From: Thalassobaculum fulvum | Lineage (GTDB): Bacteria > Pseudomonadota > Alphaproteobacteria > Thalassobaculales > Thalassobaculaceae | Reading direction: 5' to 3' | NCBI RefSeq assembly: GCF_014652915.1 | Contig: NZ_BMZS01000004.1 | Coordinates: forward strand, 186,001-250,000 | Length of the DNA stretch: 64,000 nt | In this document: piece after piece, positions 42,751 through 50,535 of the stretch | Position numbering within the stretch: the first letter of the stretch is position 1 | Layout of the letters: each line of letters begins with the position of its first letter | Program-made: the position numbers and the translations under genes | Notes under the pieces: model-generated | What the model was told of the DNA's origin: nothing | The model's database searches: none | Seen by the model: only the letters and a program-made list of their open reading frames with translations

Positions 42751-43827
42751 TCAGGCGTTCTCGAGCTTCAGGGCCGCCAGCACCGCGTCGGTGACCTCGC
42801 GGGTCGTGGCGGTGCCGCCGAGGTCGCGCGGCATCACCTGGCCCGCCGCCGTCACCCGCTCGACCGCGGTCATCAGGCGTTGCGCGGCCGCCGGCTCGCC
42901 CAGGTGCTCCAGCATCATCGCCGCACTCCAGAACGAACCGATCGGGTCGGCGATGCCCTTGCCCATGATGTCGAAGGCGGAGCCGTGGATCGGCTCGAAC
43001 ATCGACGGAAAGTCGCGTTCCGGCCGCAGGTTGCCGGTCGGCGCGATGCCGAGGGAGCCGGACAGCGCCGCCGCCAGGTCGGACAGCACGTCGGCGTGCA
43101 GGTTGGTGGCGACGATGGTGTCCAGGCTCTCCGGCTTGAGCACCATGCGGGTGGTCATGGCGTCGACCAGCATCTTGTCGGTGGTGACGTCCGGATAGTC
43201 GCCCTTGATGCTGTCGAACACCGCGTCCCAGAACACCATGCCGTGGCGCTGGGCGTTCGACTTGGTGACCAGGGTCAGCAGCTTGCGCGGCCGGCTGCGC
43301 GCCAGCTCGAAGGCGAAGCGCTGGATGCGCTCGACGCCGGCGCGCGTGAAGATCGCCACGTCGAGCCCGACCTCCTCCGGCAGGCCCTGGTGCACTCGGC
43401 CCCCGGCCCCGGAATACTCGCCTTCCGAGTTCTCCCGCACGATCACCCAGTCGAGCTGGTCCGGCCCGACGCCCTTCAACGGGCCGTCGATGCCCGGCAG
43501 CAGCCGCGACGGCCGGACGTTGGCGTACTGGTCGAGGGTCTGGCAGATCCTCAGCCGCAGCCCCCACAGCGTGATGTGGTCGGGCACGTGCGGGTCGCCG
43601 GCCGAGCCGAAGTAGATCGCGTCGAATCCGCGCAGGGTGTCGACTCCGTCCTCCGGCATCATCACGCCGTGCGCACGGTAGTAGTCGGCGCCCCAGGGGA
43701 AGGTCTCGACGTCGAGATGGAAGCCGCCATCCCGCTCCGCCACCGCCCGCAGCACCTCGACGCCTGCCGTGATCACTTCGGGGCCGATGCCGTCTCCGGG
43801 AATGCTGGCGATGCGATAGGTCTTCAT
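42751..43827 (-). CDS. Tartrate dehydrogenase / D-malate dehydrogenase
   Basis: A 358-residue beta-decarboxylating dehydrogenase of the isopropylmalate/isocitrate group. Seen: IASIPGDGIGPEVITAGVEV, GSAGDPHVPDHITLWGLRL, the substrate loop RLRICQTLDQYANVRPSRLL with its two arginines, VRENSEGEYSGAGGR, TKSNAQRHGMVFWDAVF with the catalytic lysine, and the metal-binding VATNLHADVLSDLAAALSGS. The LWGLRLxIxQ and SNAQRHGM segments mark the tartrate/D-malate (TtuC/DmlA) branch and not LeuB. It oxidises D-malate or tartrate with NAD+. AGGAGA lies 6 bases before ATG 43827. Confidence 0.88.
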   Translation of the reverse strand: MKTYRIASIPGDGIGPEVITAGVEVLRAVAERDGGFHLDVETFPWGADYYRAHGVMMPEDGVDTLRGFDAIYFGSAGDPHVPDHITLWGLRLRICQTLDQYANVRPSRLLPGIDGPLKGVGPDQLDWVIVRENSEGEYSGAGGRVHQGLPEEVGLDVAIFTRAGVERIQRFAFELARSRPRKLLTLVTKSNAQRHGMVFWDAVFDSIKGDYPDVTTDKMLVDAMTTRMVLKPESLDTIVATNLHADVLSDLAAALSGSLGIAPTGNLRPERDFPSMFEPIHGSAFDIMGKGIADPIGSFWSAAMMLEHLGEPAAAQRLMTAVERVTAAGQVMPRDLGGTATTREVTDAVLAALKLENA

Positions 43828-43906
43828 GGTGGTCTCCTGAGGAATGGCGGGGCGCTGCGCAGCGTCGCCGGACACTAGCGGAAATCGCCGGCGCGGGAAG
43901 CGGCGA

Positions 43907-45022
43907 TCAGGCGCCGATGTCGGCGAGTGCCGCCTCGATCTCGGCCAGGCGGACGGCATGGCCCTTCGGGGCGCCCGGCTGAGCCAGCGAGGCCCGCAGC
44001 CAGTCGCGCAATGCCACCATGCGCTTCAGCGTCGCTTCGTGGTTCAGCCGGACCTCCAGGATATCGACCGAGACCAGCAGGGCATGCTCGAGCCGCAGGA
44101 CCCGACGCAGCAGCTGCAGAACGGACAGCACGAAGGCGCCGGCCGCCCCGTCCGCCAGCAGGTTGGTCTCGGCGATGTCAAGATACCGCCCGGTCATGCG
44201 CTCCAGTCCGTCGACGAAGTCCTGCAACGCCTGCTCGCCGAGCGTCAGCACGAACGGATGGCTGCCGGCGAGGCGGTCGTCGCGGTCGCTTTCAAGTACG
44301 CGCAGGATCACCACCAGGAGGTCGTCCACGGCCGACAGCGTGGCGACGGCGTCGAAGTGGGTGAACTCGTCCGGCGCCGCCTTGAAGCGGTCGAACACCC
44401 GTCCGGCCCACTGCACGGCCTGGCGCGCGGCGCGATGCGCGAGATGCCTCAGATCCGCGGCCCGCGAGACGCCGCCGGCGACCGACACGGCCCACTCCAC
44501 GGCCTCCACCCGCAGGATATCGCGGGCCAGCAGCCGGACGTCCGGAAAGTCCTGGTCGCTGCCGACCCGCAGGTGCTGCTCGATCCGGAGCCGGCAGGTC
44601 CTTGTGATCGCGGCCAGCCGGTCCTGGATGGCGGCCCGCAACCGGGTATCCGACCCCGCGGCGCTCTCCCAGCTGAACACGGCTGCGATAGCGTCGGCAT
44701 AGTCGGTGGCCGAAGCCTCGTCGGCGGACCGGCCGGGCGTCTCGCCGCCGACGATCGGCAGCAGCGCGCAGAACCGTGCCAGCAGCACCGGGCAGACCGC
44801 CGCGACCAGATGATCCGACACGGCCTTCGCGGACCGCTCGGCATGGCCCCGCGAGGCCGGCGCCTCGATCCGGCCCAGATGCACCGCGTCCGCATGCGCC
44901 GTCACCATGGCGCGCAGCCGGTCGAGCCCGTCGGCGGTCAGGGCGGCATGGTCCGGCCGGACCGACAGGATCTGCCGCTCGATCGTCTCCAGGGACGTCC
45001 GCCTACGCTCGTCGAGCGTCAC
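43907..45022 (-). CDS. Unknown helical protein, paralogue of the next gene
   Basis: A 371-residue soluble protein that I do not recognise. It is strongly helical, with no signal peptide or membrane segment. It is a paralogue of the gene just upstream (45089-46210): conserved blocks are DYADAIAAVFSWESAAGS, LRAAIQDRLAAITRTCRLRIEQHL (about 130-155), ARQAVQWAGRVFDRFKAAPD, HFDAVATLSAVDDLLVVI, and AGSHPFVLTLGEQALQDF with the following 20 residues (about 252-289), where 31 of 38 positions are identical. Both run leftward with 66 bases between them and lie back to back with an RsbW-type kinase and a STAS protein. A role in that regulatory switch, or as its effector, is inference from position. Confidence 0.7.
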   Translation of the reverse strand: MTLDERRRTSLETIERQILSVRPDHAALTADGLDRLRAMVTAHADAVHLGRIEAPASRGHAERSAKAVSDHLVAAVCPVLLARFCALLPIVGGETPGRSADEASATDYADAIAAVFSWESAAGSDTRLRAAIQDRLAAITRTCRLRIEQHLRVGSDQDFPDVRLLARDILRVEAVEWAVSVAGGVSRAADLRHLAHRAARQAVQWAGRVFDRFKAAPDEFTHFDAVATLSAVDDLLVVILRVLESDRDDRLAGSHPFVLTLGEQALQDFVDGLERMTGRYLDIAETNLLADGAAGAFVLSVLQLLRRVLRLEHALLVSVDILEVRLNHEATLKRMVALRDWLRASLAQPGAPKGHAVRLAEIEAALADIGA

Positions 45023-45088
45023 CCTTTTCCCCCACGGTGGATCGAAACGCGGTGCGCGGCATCAGCATGGCACGACTGCTCCGTCCGG

Positions 45089-46210
45089 TCAGGACCCAAC
45101 CACGGGGAGCGCCCTGTCGATCGCCTCGAGCCGGGCGGCGTGATCGCGGGAGGCGCGCGGGGTCCCGAGCACGGCCAGCAATCTGCTCCGCATCGCCAGC
45201 ATCCGCTTCACCGTCGCCGCATGGTCCAGCTCGATCCCCAGGGTCGCGAGCACCGGCTGCAGGACCCTCTCGACCCTGAGAACGCGCTCCAGAACCTGCA
45301 GCACCGACATCACGAACGCCCCGGGCGCCCCGCCTTCCAGGAGGTTCTGTTCGGCGATCTGCAGGTAGCGGGCGGTCATGTGCGACAGGCCCGCGACGAA
45401 GTCCTGCAGGGCCTGCTCGCCGATGGTGAGGACGAACGGATGGCTGCCCGCCTCTCTTTCCACCTGGTCGCTCTCGTGGACGTGCAGGATCACCAGAAGC
45501 AGTTCGTCGACCGCCGCCACCGTGGCGACCGCGTCGAAGTGGCTGAGCTCGTCGGGATCCCTCCTGAAGCGCTCGAACACCCGGGCCGCCCAGGTCACCG
45601 ACTGCCGGGCGACCCGGCCCGCACGCAGCGCGATCGCCTCGGAATGCTCCGGCGCGCCGGCCAGCCGGAACGCCCATTCGGCCACTTCGGCGCGCAGGAT
45701 CTCGCGCCCGAGCCGCCGGAAATCCGGAATGTCGGCATCGTTCTCGAACCCGAGATGGCTCTCGATCCGCACGACGCAGGCCGCCGCCACCCGCGCCAGC
45801 CGCTTCTTGATCGCGGCCCGCAGCAGCACGTGCTTTCCGACACTCGTCTCCCATGCGAACACCGCGGCGACGGTTTCGGCGTAGTCGATGACCGACGTCT
45901 CGCCGGGCTGCCGATGGCCATGGTGCTTGTCGCCGGCGGGCAGCAGCGCGTCGAACCGGTCGAGCACCAGCGGACAGAGGCGGTCCACGAGGTGCTTCGA
46001 CACCGCCTCCATCGACCGCCAGATCGGTCCCCGGATCGTCAACATGTCGGAACGGGCGTTGCGAACGGCGGCCGAGTGAACCCCGAGCATCGCCGAGAGC
46101 CGCGCCACGTCGTCGCCGGACAGCCAAGCCCGCTCCGCTCCGATCCGCAGGATCTGCCGGTCGATCGCATCGATCGACGCCCGTGTCCGATCCGCTCTGG
46201 TCCCGCCCAT
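45089..46210 (-). CDS. Unknown helical protein, first of the tandem pair
   Basis: A 373-residue soluble helical protein, same unknown family as the gene at 43907-45022 and aligned with it over the full length: both have exactly 82 residues after the shared block AGSHPFVLTIGEQALQDF... (about 254-291). The N-terminal TRASIDAIDRQILRIGAERA, middle RLGREILRAEVAEWAFRLAG and HFDAVATVAAVDELLLVI are matched in the paralogue, and the C-terminus DHAATVKRMLAMRSRLLAVL also. Conserved histidines and acidic residues occur, but no known catalytic motif. It starts 126 bases from the divergent RsbW-type gene. Confidence 0.7.
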   Translation of the reverse strand: MGGTRADRTRASIDAIDRQILRIGAERAWLSGDDVARLSAMLGVHSAAVRNARSDMLTIRGPIWRSMEAVSKHLVDRLCPLVLDRFDALLPAGDKHHGHRQPGETSVIDYAETVAAVFAWETSVGKHVLLRAAIKKRLARVAAACVVRIESHLGFENDADIPDFRRLGREILRAEVAEWAFRLAGAPEHSEAIALRAGRVARQSVTWAARVFERFRRDPDELSHFDAVATVAAVDELLLVILHVHESDQVEREAGSHPFVLTIGEQALQDFVAGLSHMTARYLQIAEQNLLEGGAPGAFVMSVLQVLERVLRVERVLQPVLATLGIELDHAATVKRMLAMRSRLLAVLGTPRASRDHAARLEAIDRALPVVGS

Positions 46211-46336
46211 GTCCGGTCCATCCTCGACCTGCGAGCGACCCTCGCTTCCGACGGCCAGGATATATATAAACGATCAGAGCGTGTCGCCGGGCTCAAACAT
46301 GACGGGTCCGCGTCCAAGGCTGCGCAACCCGGCACG
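46211..46336. promoter_or_regulatory. Divergent promoter region of the paralogue and RsbW/STAS units
   Basis: A 126-base region with the AT-only run atatatataaa at about 46259-46269, very unusual in this GC-rich window and a natural -10 element for either direction. A shared promoter region would link the two tandem paralogues with the kinase/antagonist pair. Confidence 0.5.
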
Positions 46337-46750
46337 ATGATACCGACCAGGACACTTCGACTCGCCAGCAAGCTCTCCGAAATCCGCCGACTGGCGCAGG
46401 CCGTGGACGAATTCGCGGCCCGCAACGGCGTGTCCGAGAAGGCGGCCCATCATGTCAATCTCGCGGCCGACGAACTGATCACCAACGCGATCGAGTACGG
46501 CGGCGCGGAGCCCGGCCGCCGTATCGTGGTGACGCTGCGGCGCGAGCCGGACAGCCTCGTCATGGAGATCACGCACCGCGGCGTGGCCTTCGACCCGACG
46601 CTCGAGGTCGCGCCGCCCGATCTCACCGCCGACGTCGAAGACCGGGCCGTCGGCGGCCTCGGGGTGCATTTCGCCAAGACATTCCTGGACGGGCTGAGCT
46701 ACGTTCGGCGCCGTGGCGCCAACCACCTGATCCTGACGAAGAAACTCTGA
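46337..46750 (+). CDS. RsbW-type anti-sigma factor / serine kinase
   Basis: A 137-residue GHKL ATPase of the RsbW/SpoIIAB class, which binds a sigma factor or other target and phosphorylates a STAS antagonist. Seen: the N-box VNLAADELITNAIEYGGAEP, the ATP-lid region with DVEDRAVGGLGVHFAKTFLD (G1-type glycines), and YVRRRGANHLILTKKL, the normal end of the fold. The STAS gene follows 26 bases later. No sigma factor or PP2C phosphatase gene lies beside it, so the partner protein is not obvious; the divergent paralogues are candidates. Confidence 0.88.
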   Translation: MIPTRTLRLASKLSEIRRLAQAVDEFAARNGVSEKAAHHVNLAADELITNAIEYGGAEPGRRIVVTLRREPDSLVMEITHRGVAFDPTLEVAPPDLTADVEDRAVGGLGVHFAKTFLDGLSYVRRRGANHLILTKKL

Positions 46751-46776
46751 ACTGACCGACAAGAGGTAGCTGTATC

Positions 46777-47109
46777 ATGACGATGTCCATCGAGAGTCAG
46801 GGGGATTTGGCCGTCGTCGTGCTGACCGGACGGCTGGACAGCACCAACGCGGCGGACACCGAGGCCAAGATCCTGGAGCAGATCGAGGCCGGCCGGCCGC
46901 GCATCGTGGTCGACGCCGCCGGGCTGGACTACCTGTCCAGCGCCGGGCTCCGCGTGTTCCTGGTGGTCGCCAAGCGCGTCAAGGCGAACGGCGGTGCGCT
47001 GGCCCTGCACTCGCTGACCGACCACGTCCGCGAGGTGTTCGAGATCAGCGGGTTCGTCAACGTGCTGACGGTGTGCGCCGACCGCGACGAGGCCGTGTCG
47101 CGGGTGTGA
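46777..47109 (+). CDS. STAS-domain anti-sigma factor antagonist (RsbV type)
   Basis: A 110-residue single STAS domain. The strand/helix motif DAAGLDYLSSAGLRVFLVVA contains the conserved serine that RsbW-type kinases phosphorylate; TGRLDSTNAADTEAKIL precedes it and FEISGFVNVLTVCADRDEAV closes the domain. When unphosphorylated it should bind the upstream kinase and release that kinase's target. GAGG lies about 12 bases before the ATG. Convergent with the SDR gene, 12 bases apart. Confidence 0.9.
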   Translation: MTMSIESQGDLAVVVLTGRLDSTNAADTEAKILEQIEAGRPRIVVDAAGLDYLSSAGLRVFLVVAKRVKANGGALALHSLTDHVREVFEISGFVNVLTVCADRDEAVSRV

Positions 47110-47121
47110 GCGCCGGCGGCG

Positions 47122-47889
47122 CTACACCCAGCCGCCGTCGACCACATAGTTCTGGTTGGTGCAGGCCGACGCCTCGTCGGAGGCGAAGAACACCACCACT
47201 CGCGCGACGTCGTCCGGGACCAGCTTGCGCTTCAGGCACTGGTTGCGCATCAGGTCGGCCTCGCCTTCCGGAGTCAGCCATTTCTCGACCTGCCGCTTGG
47301 TCATGATCCAGCCCGGCAGCACCGAGTTGACCCGGATGTTGTGCGGGCCGAGATCGCGGGCCAGCGACCGGGTCAGGCCGACGACCGCCGATTTCGCCGC
47401 CGAATAGCCCGGCATGCCGCCCTGCCCGACCATCCAGGTGACCGAGCCGAGGTTCACGATGGCGCCGCCGCCGGCGCCGGCCATGTCCTTCCAGACCGCC
47501 TGGGCCGCGAAGAACTGGTGCCGCAGGTTCACCGCCATGCGATCGTCCCAGTATTCCGGCGTGACCGAGTCGATGTCGTGGCGCTCGTCGTGGGCCGCGT
47601 TGTTGACCAGCACGGCGATCGGCCCGAGCCGGTCGCGGATCGCCGCGATGGCGCGGCGCAGGGCCTCGATGTCCCGCAGGTCGCAATGCTCGAACGCCGG
47701 CGCCGGCAGCCCGGCCGCCGCCATGCGAGCGACCAGCGCCTCGGCGCCCGGCCGGTCATAGTCGAGAAATCCCACGCGGGCGTGCTGGCGGCAGAAGTGC
47801 TCGACGATGGATTCGCCGATTCCGCCGGCCCCACCGGTCACCAGGACGACCCGGTCCTTCAGGCTCGGGTAAACGGCTCCGTTCGCCAT
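47122..47889 (-). CDS. SDR oxidoreductase, D-xylose 1-dehydrogenase-like
   Basis: A 255-residue short-chain dehydrogenase. NAD(P) motif VVLVTGGAGGIGESIVEHF, NNAAHDERHDIDSVTPEYW, serine VNLGSVTWMVG and YSAAKSA for the Ser-Tyr-Lys triad, then RVNSVLPGWIMTKRQVEKW. The start (YPSLKDRVVLVTGG), the NNAAHDERH and LTPEGEADLMRNQCLKRKLV segments, and the end CTNQNYVVDGGWV follow Caulobacter XylB, a xylose dehydrogenase, closely by eye. It probably oxidises an aldopentose to its lactone. The ROK repressor and sugar transporter beside it support that. ATG at 47889 with AGGAG 7 bases upstream. Confidence 0.87.
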   Translation of the reverse strand: MANGAVYPSLKDRVVLVTGGAGGIGESIVEHFCRQHARVGFLDYDRPGAEALVARMAAAGLPAPAFEHCDLRDIEALRRAIAAIRDRLGPIAVLVNNAAHDERHDIDSVTPEYWDDRMAVNLRHQFFAAQAVWKDMAGAGGGAIVNLGSVTWMVGQGGMPGYSAAKSAVVGLTRSLARDLGPHNIRVNSVLPGWIMTKRQVEKWLTPEGEADLMRNQCLKRKLVPDDVARVVVFFASDEASACTNQNYVVDGGWV

Positions 47890-47923
47890 CGCTGATCTCC
47901 TTTCATGAACTCGACCGGCCCGC

Positions 47924-49168
47924 TCATCCGGCGGCCGAGAAGACCTGACGATCCGGGCGCTCGGCAAGGCCCGCGTCGACCGCCTCGAGCGCCAGATGCG
48001 CCATCCCCGCGGTGATCCGCTCGGCCCCGCCGGGAACGAACAGCACGTCGCGCTCGGGCACCAGCCCCGGGGCAAACGCCCGGGCCAGCGCCGACCGGAA
48101 CGTCGGCTCCATCAGCCGGAACGCGCGCAGTCCCGAGCCGGTGACGACGATCCGACGGGGGGCCAGCACCGAGCCGACGATCGAGATCGCGTCCGCCAGC
48201 GCCACCCCGGCCTCCTGGTACAGCGCCAGCAGCCCGGGCTCGCCGGCCTCGGCGCGCCGGGCCAGCTCGACCATGTGGTCCTCGGTCGGCTGCTGGGAAT
48301 CGGTGTGCGGCAGGTCGGCCAGGCTGCGACCGTCGCGGTACAGGGCGTAGTCCGCCAGGTAGGCCTCGATGCAGCCGCGCTGGCCGCACCGGCACTGCGC
48401 GCCGCCCGGCAGCCGCCGGACGTGGCCGATCTCCGACGAGAAGCCCCGGCTGCCGGGAAACGCGCCGCCGTCGCGCAGCAGGCCCATGCCGACGCCGTGC
48501 CCGAGCATCAGCACCGCCACCAGGCCGCGCTGCAGGTCGGGCTGATCGCGCACCACCGCCAGCGAGGTGGCCGCCGCGTCGTTCTCGACCAGCACCGGCA
48601 CCCCGAACCGGGCCGCGACCGGCGCCGCCAGGTCCATGCTGCCGGTCCGCAGCACCGGGCTCCAGAGCTGCCGCCCGGTGCCCGGGTCGACCATGCCCTG
48701 GGCCGCCAGCCCGATCGCCCGGGGCCCCGGCCCGGGGGCGCGCTCGAGTGCGCCGTCGATGGCCTGGGCACAGCGTTCGATCACGCCGGCCGCGTCGAGC
48801 GAGCGGGTCTGGCAGACGACCGCATGGCGGGCGATCGCCCGACCCGAGAAATCGGCGACCACGCCCTCGATCAGGTTCATGCGGATCGAGACCGCCGCGA
48901 CCCGTGCGTGATCCGGGTTCAGGCCGAGCTCCACCGGTGGCCGTCCGCGCGGACCCGCCGCCCCCTCCGCCGGGGCCGGCGCCGGCGCCGCCAGCTCGCA
49001 CAGGATCCCCTCGTCGATGAGCTCGCCGGTGATCGCCGACACCGCGCCGGCGCTCAACCGCGTGCGCCGGGCCAGCGCGACCCGCGCCATCGGGCCATGG
49101 CGCCGCAGCTGGCGGATCAGCCGCGCCCGGTTGGTGTCCTTGACGGTGGTGCGGGTCGGAACGGTCAT
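47924..49168 (-). CDS. ROK-family transcriptional repressor
   Basis: A 414-residue regulator. The N-terminal winged helix (about 12-70: RARLIRQLRRHGPMARVALA, RRTRLSAGAVSAITGELIDE) is joined to a ROK sugar-kinase fold with ENDAAATSLAVV, GHGVGMGLLRDGG, GFSSEIGHVRR and the zinc motif CRCGQRGCIEAYL. Such XylR-like proteins bind DNA until a sugar is bound. It lies 34 bases before the SDR gene on the same strand and is divergent from the sugar transporter, which it most likely represses. Confidence 0.9.
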   Translation of the reverse strand: MTVPTRTTVKDTNRARLIRQLRRHGPMARVALARRTRLSAGAVSAITGELIDEGILCELAAPAPAPAEGAAGPRGRPPVELGLNPDHARVAAVSIRMNLIEGVVADFSGRAIARHAVVCQTRSLDAAGVIERCAQAIDGALERAPGPGPRAIGLAAQGMVDPGTGRQLWSPVLRTGSMDLAAPVAARFGVPVLVENDAAATSLAVVRDQPDLQRGLVAVLMLGHGVGMGLLRDGGAFPGSRGFSSEIGHVRRLPGGAQCRCGQRGCIEAYLADYALYRDGRSLADLPHTDSQQPTEDHMVELARRAEAGEPGLLALYQEAGVALADAISIVGSVLAPRRIVVTGSGLRAFRLMEPTFRSALARAFAPGLVPERDVLFVPGGAERITAGMAHLALEAVDAGLAERPDRQVFSAAG

Positions 49169-49387
49169 CGCGGTGGCCGGAAGAATGATCGTCGGTTCAA
49201 TTTATTTCATTATTCACATTTAATCAAACCGCGGACAACCGGGATTGGCCAGGATTCCGCAATCTGGACGCGATATCCGGTTGACCGCACCCAGGCCGGG
49301 CGGGATATTAGTTCACCATACAAATAAATCGGCCAAAGCCGCGGCGCCGCGCGACATCGGCGCCCGACACTTCAGGGAGGATTGCAC
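49169..49387. promoter_or_regulatory. ROK / sugar-transporter divergent control region
   Basis: AT-rich patches stand out at 49193-49231 (ends CGGTTCAATT and AATCAAACCG, complementary at 8 of 10 positions across about 39 bases) and at 49305-49330 (ATATTAGTTCACCATACAAA). Both are good candidates for ROK operators; the second lies where the -10 of the transporter operon would be. The half-site TTAGTT resembles that of XylR operators, but the match is short. Confidence 0.45.
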
Positions 49388-50479
49388 ATGACACCGAAGA
49401 CGATGTCGGCCGCAGCCGCCGCCGCGATCGCGGTTCCCCTCGCCTTCGCCGCACCGGCGATAGCGCAGACCGGCGCGCTCGACAAGGCGGTCGGCGGCTA
49501 TTCCTTCGAGGACGCCGCCAAGGAGGCGCCGGGCACCAAGGACTTCCACTCCAAGGACGGCCGGCTGACCTTCGCGATCATCACCCACACCGCCGGCAAC
49601 GGCTTCTTCGACCCGACCTATGTCGGCGCCAAGGTCGCGGCCGACGCGTTCGGCATCAACCTGCTGATGCTCGGCTCGGAAGCCCCGGTCGACGACATCC
49701 CGCGGCAGATCGAGATCATCAACCAGGTGATCCAGGACCCGACCATCGACGGGCTGATCATCACCACGCCGCAGGCCGGCGCCTACAACGACATCGTCAA
49801 CACCATGCTGAAGCGCGGCGTGCCGGTGGCGACCACCAACTCGTTCGACCCGACGCTGGCGCACCGCAGCCGGATCAGCCACACCGGCCAGGACGCCTCG
49901 GCGGCGGCGATCGGCGGCGAGGCGCTCGCCAGGTGCGTGCTCGACTCCGGCGCCTCCGGCGGCACCATCATCTTCCCGAACACCACAACGCTCGGGAACG
50001 TCGAGGTCAACAACCGCATCACCGCCGCCTTCGAGGCGACCGTGAAGGCGCTGAACGACGCCGGCAAGCTCGGCAACTTCAAGGTCGACGCTGGCCCCGA
50101 GAACATCGGCGTGGACGTCGACGCCAAGAACATCGTCGGCTCGATCACCAGCCTGATCGAGTCGCGCGGCGACGTGGTCGGCGCGTTCGCGGCCAACGGC
50201 TTCGTCACCCCGGCGCTCGGCGACGCCATCGCCCAGCTCAAGATAGGCGACAAGGTGTGCTCCTACGGCTTCGACCTGGGCCCGGCCCAGCAGGAGCAGA
50301 TCCGCACCGGCGCGCTCGACGGTTCGCTCGGCCAGCAGCCGTTCCTGCAGGGCTTCTGGCCGGTCATGCAGCTGTACCTGCAGATCGACCGCGGCATCGC
50401 GGCCGCCAACCTGGACACCCGCGCCCAGCTGGTGACCAAGGAAGGCGTCGATCAGGTCGGCAAGCGCTTCGAAAATTGA
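49388..50479 (+). CDS. Sugar ABC transporter substrate-binding protein
   Basis: A 363-residue periplasmic binding protein of the ribose/xylose type (Peripla_BP_4). Signal peptide about 1-27 (ends AIAQ). Seen: LTFAIITHTAGNGFFDPTYV, INQVIQDPTIDGLIITTPQA, RISHTGQDASAAAIGGEALA, a long second-lobe segment with VVGAFAANGFVTPALGDAIA and LGQQPFLQGFWPVMQLYL near the end. AGGGAGG lies 7 bases before the ATG at 49388. The ligand is likely a pentose judging by the xylose-dehydrogenase-like neighbour. Confidence 0.9.
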   Translation: MTPKTMSAAAAAAIAVPLAFAAPAIAQTGALDKAVGGYSFEDAAKEAPGTKDFHSKDGRLTFAIITHTAGNGFFDPTYVGAKVAADAFGINLLMLGSEAPVDDIPRQIEIINQVIQDPTIDGLIITTPQAGAYNDIVNTMLKRGVPVATTNSFDPTLAHRSRISHTGQDASAAAIGGEALARCVLDSGASGGTIIFPNTTTLGNVEVNNRITAAFEATVKALNDAGKLGNFKVDAGPENIGVDVDAKNIVGSITSLIESRGDVVGAFAANGFVTPALGDAIAQLKIGDKVCSYGFDLGPAQQEQIRTGALDGSLGQQPFLQGFWPVMQLYLQIDRGIAAANLDTRAQLVTKEGVDQVGKRFEN

Positions 50480-50487
50480 AGCGGCAC

Positions 50488-50522
50488 GGGCGGGGCCATC
50501 CGCGGCCCTGCCCGACCGTTTT
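50488..50522 (+). terminator. Hairpin with T-run between binding-protein and permease genes
   Basis: GGGCGGGGCC (50488-50497) and GGCCCTGCCC (50504-50513) form a 10-base stem with one mismatch, loop ATCCGC, followed by GACCG and TTTT. It lies just after the binding-protein stop, where partial termination would give the usual excess of binding protein over permease and ATPase. Confidence 0.65.
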
Positions 50523-50535
50523 CCGACGGGACCCG

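Noticed and set aside
43844-46336. Plus-strand extension upstream of the RsbW-type gene (frame open for 830 codons)
   Set aside because: Antisense to the two paralogues; similarity to the kinase family begins only at the ATG at 46337.
49933-50535. Upstream extension of the double permease
   Set aside because: It is an out-of-frame reading of the binding-protein gene; the permease starts at the ATG at 50536.
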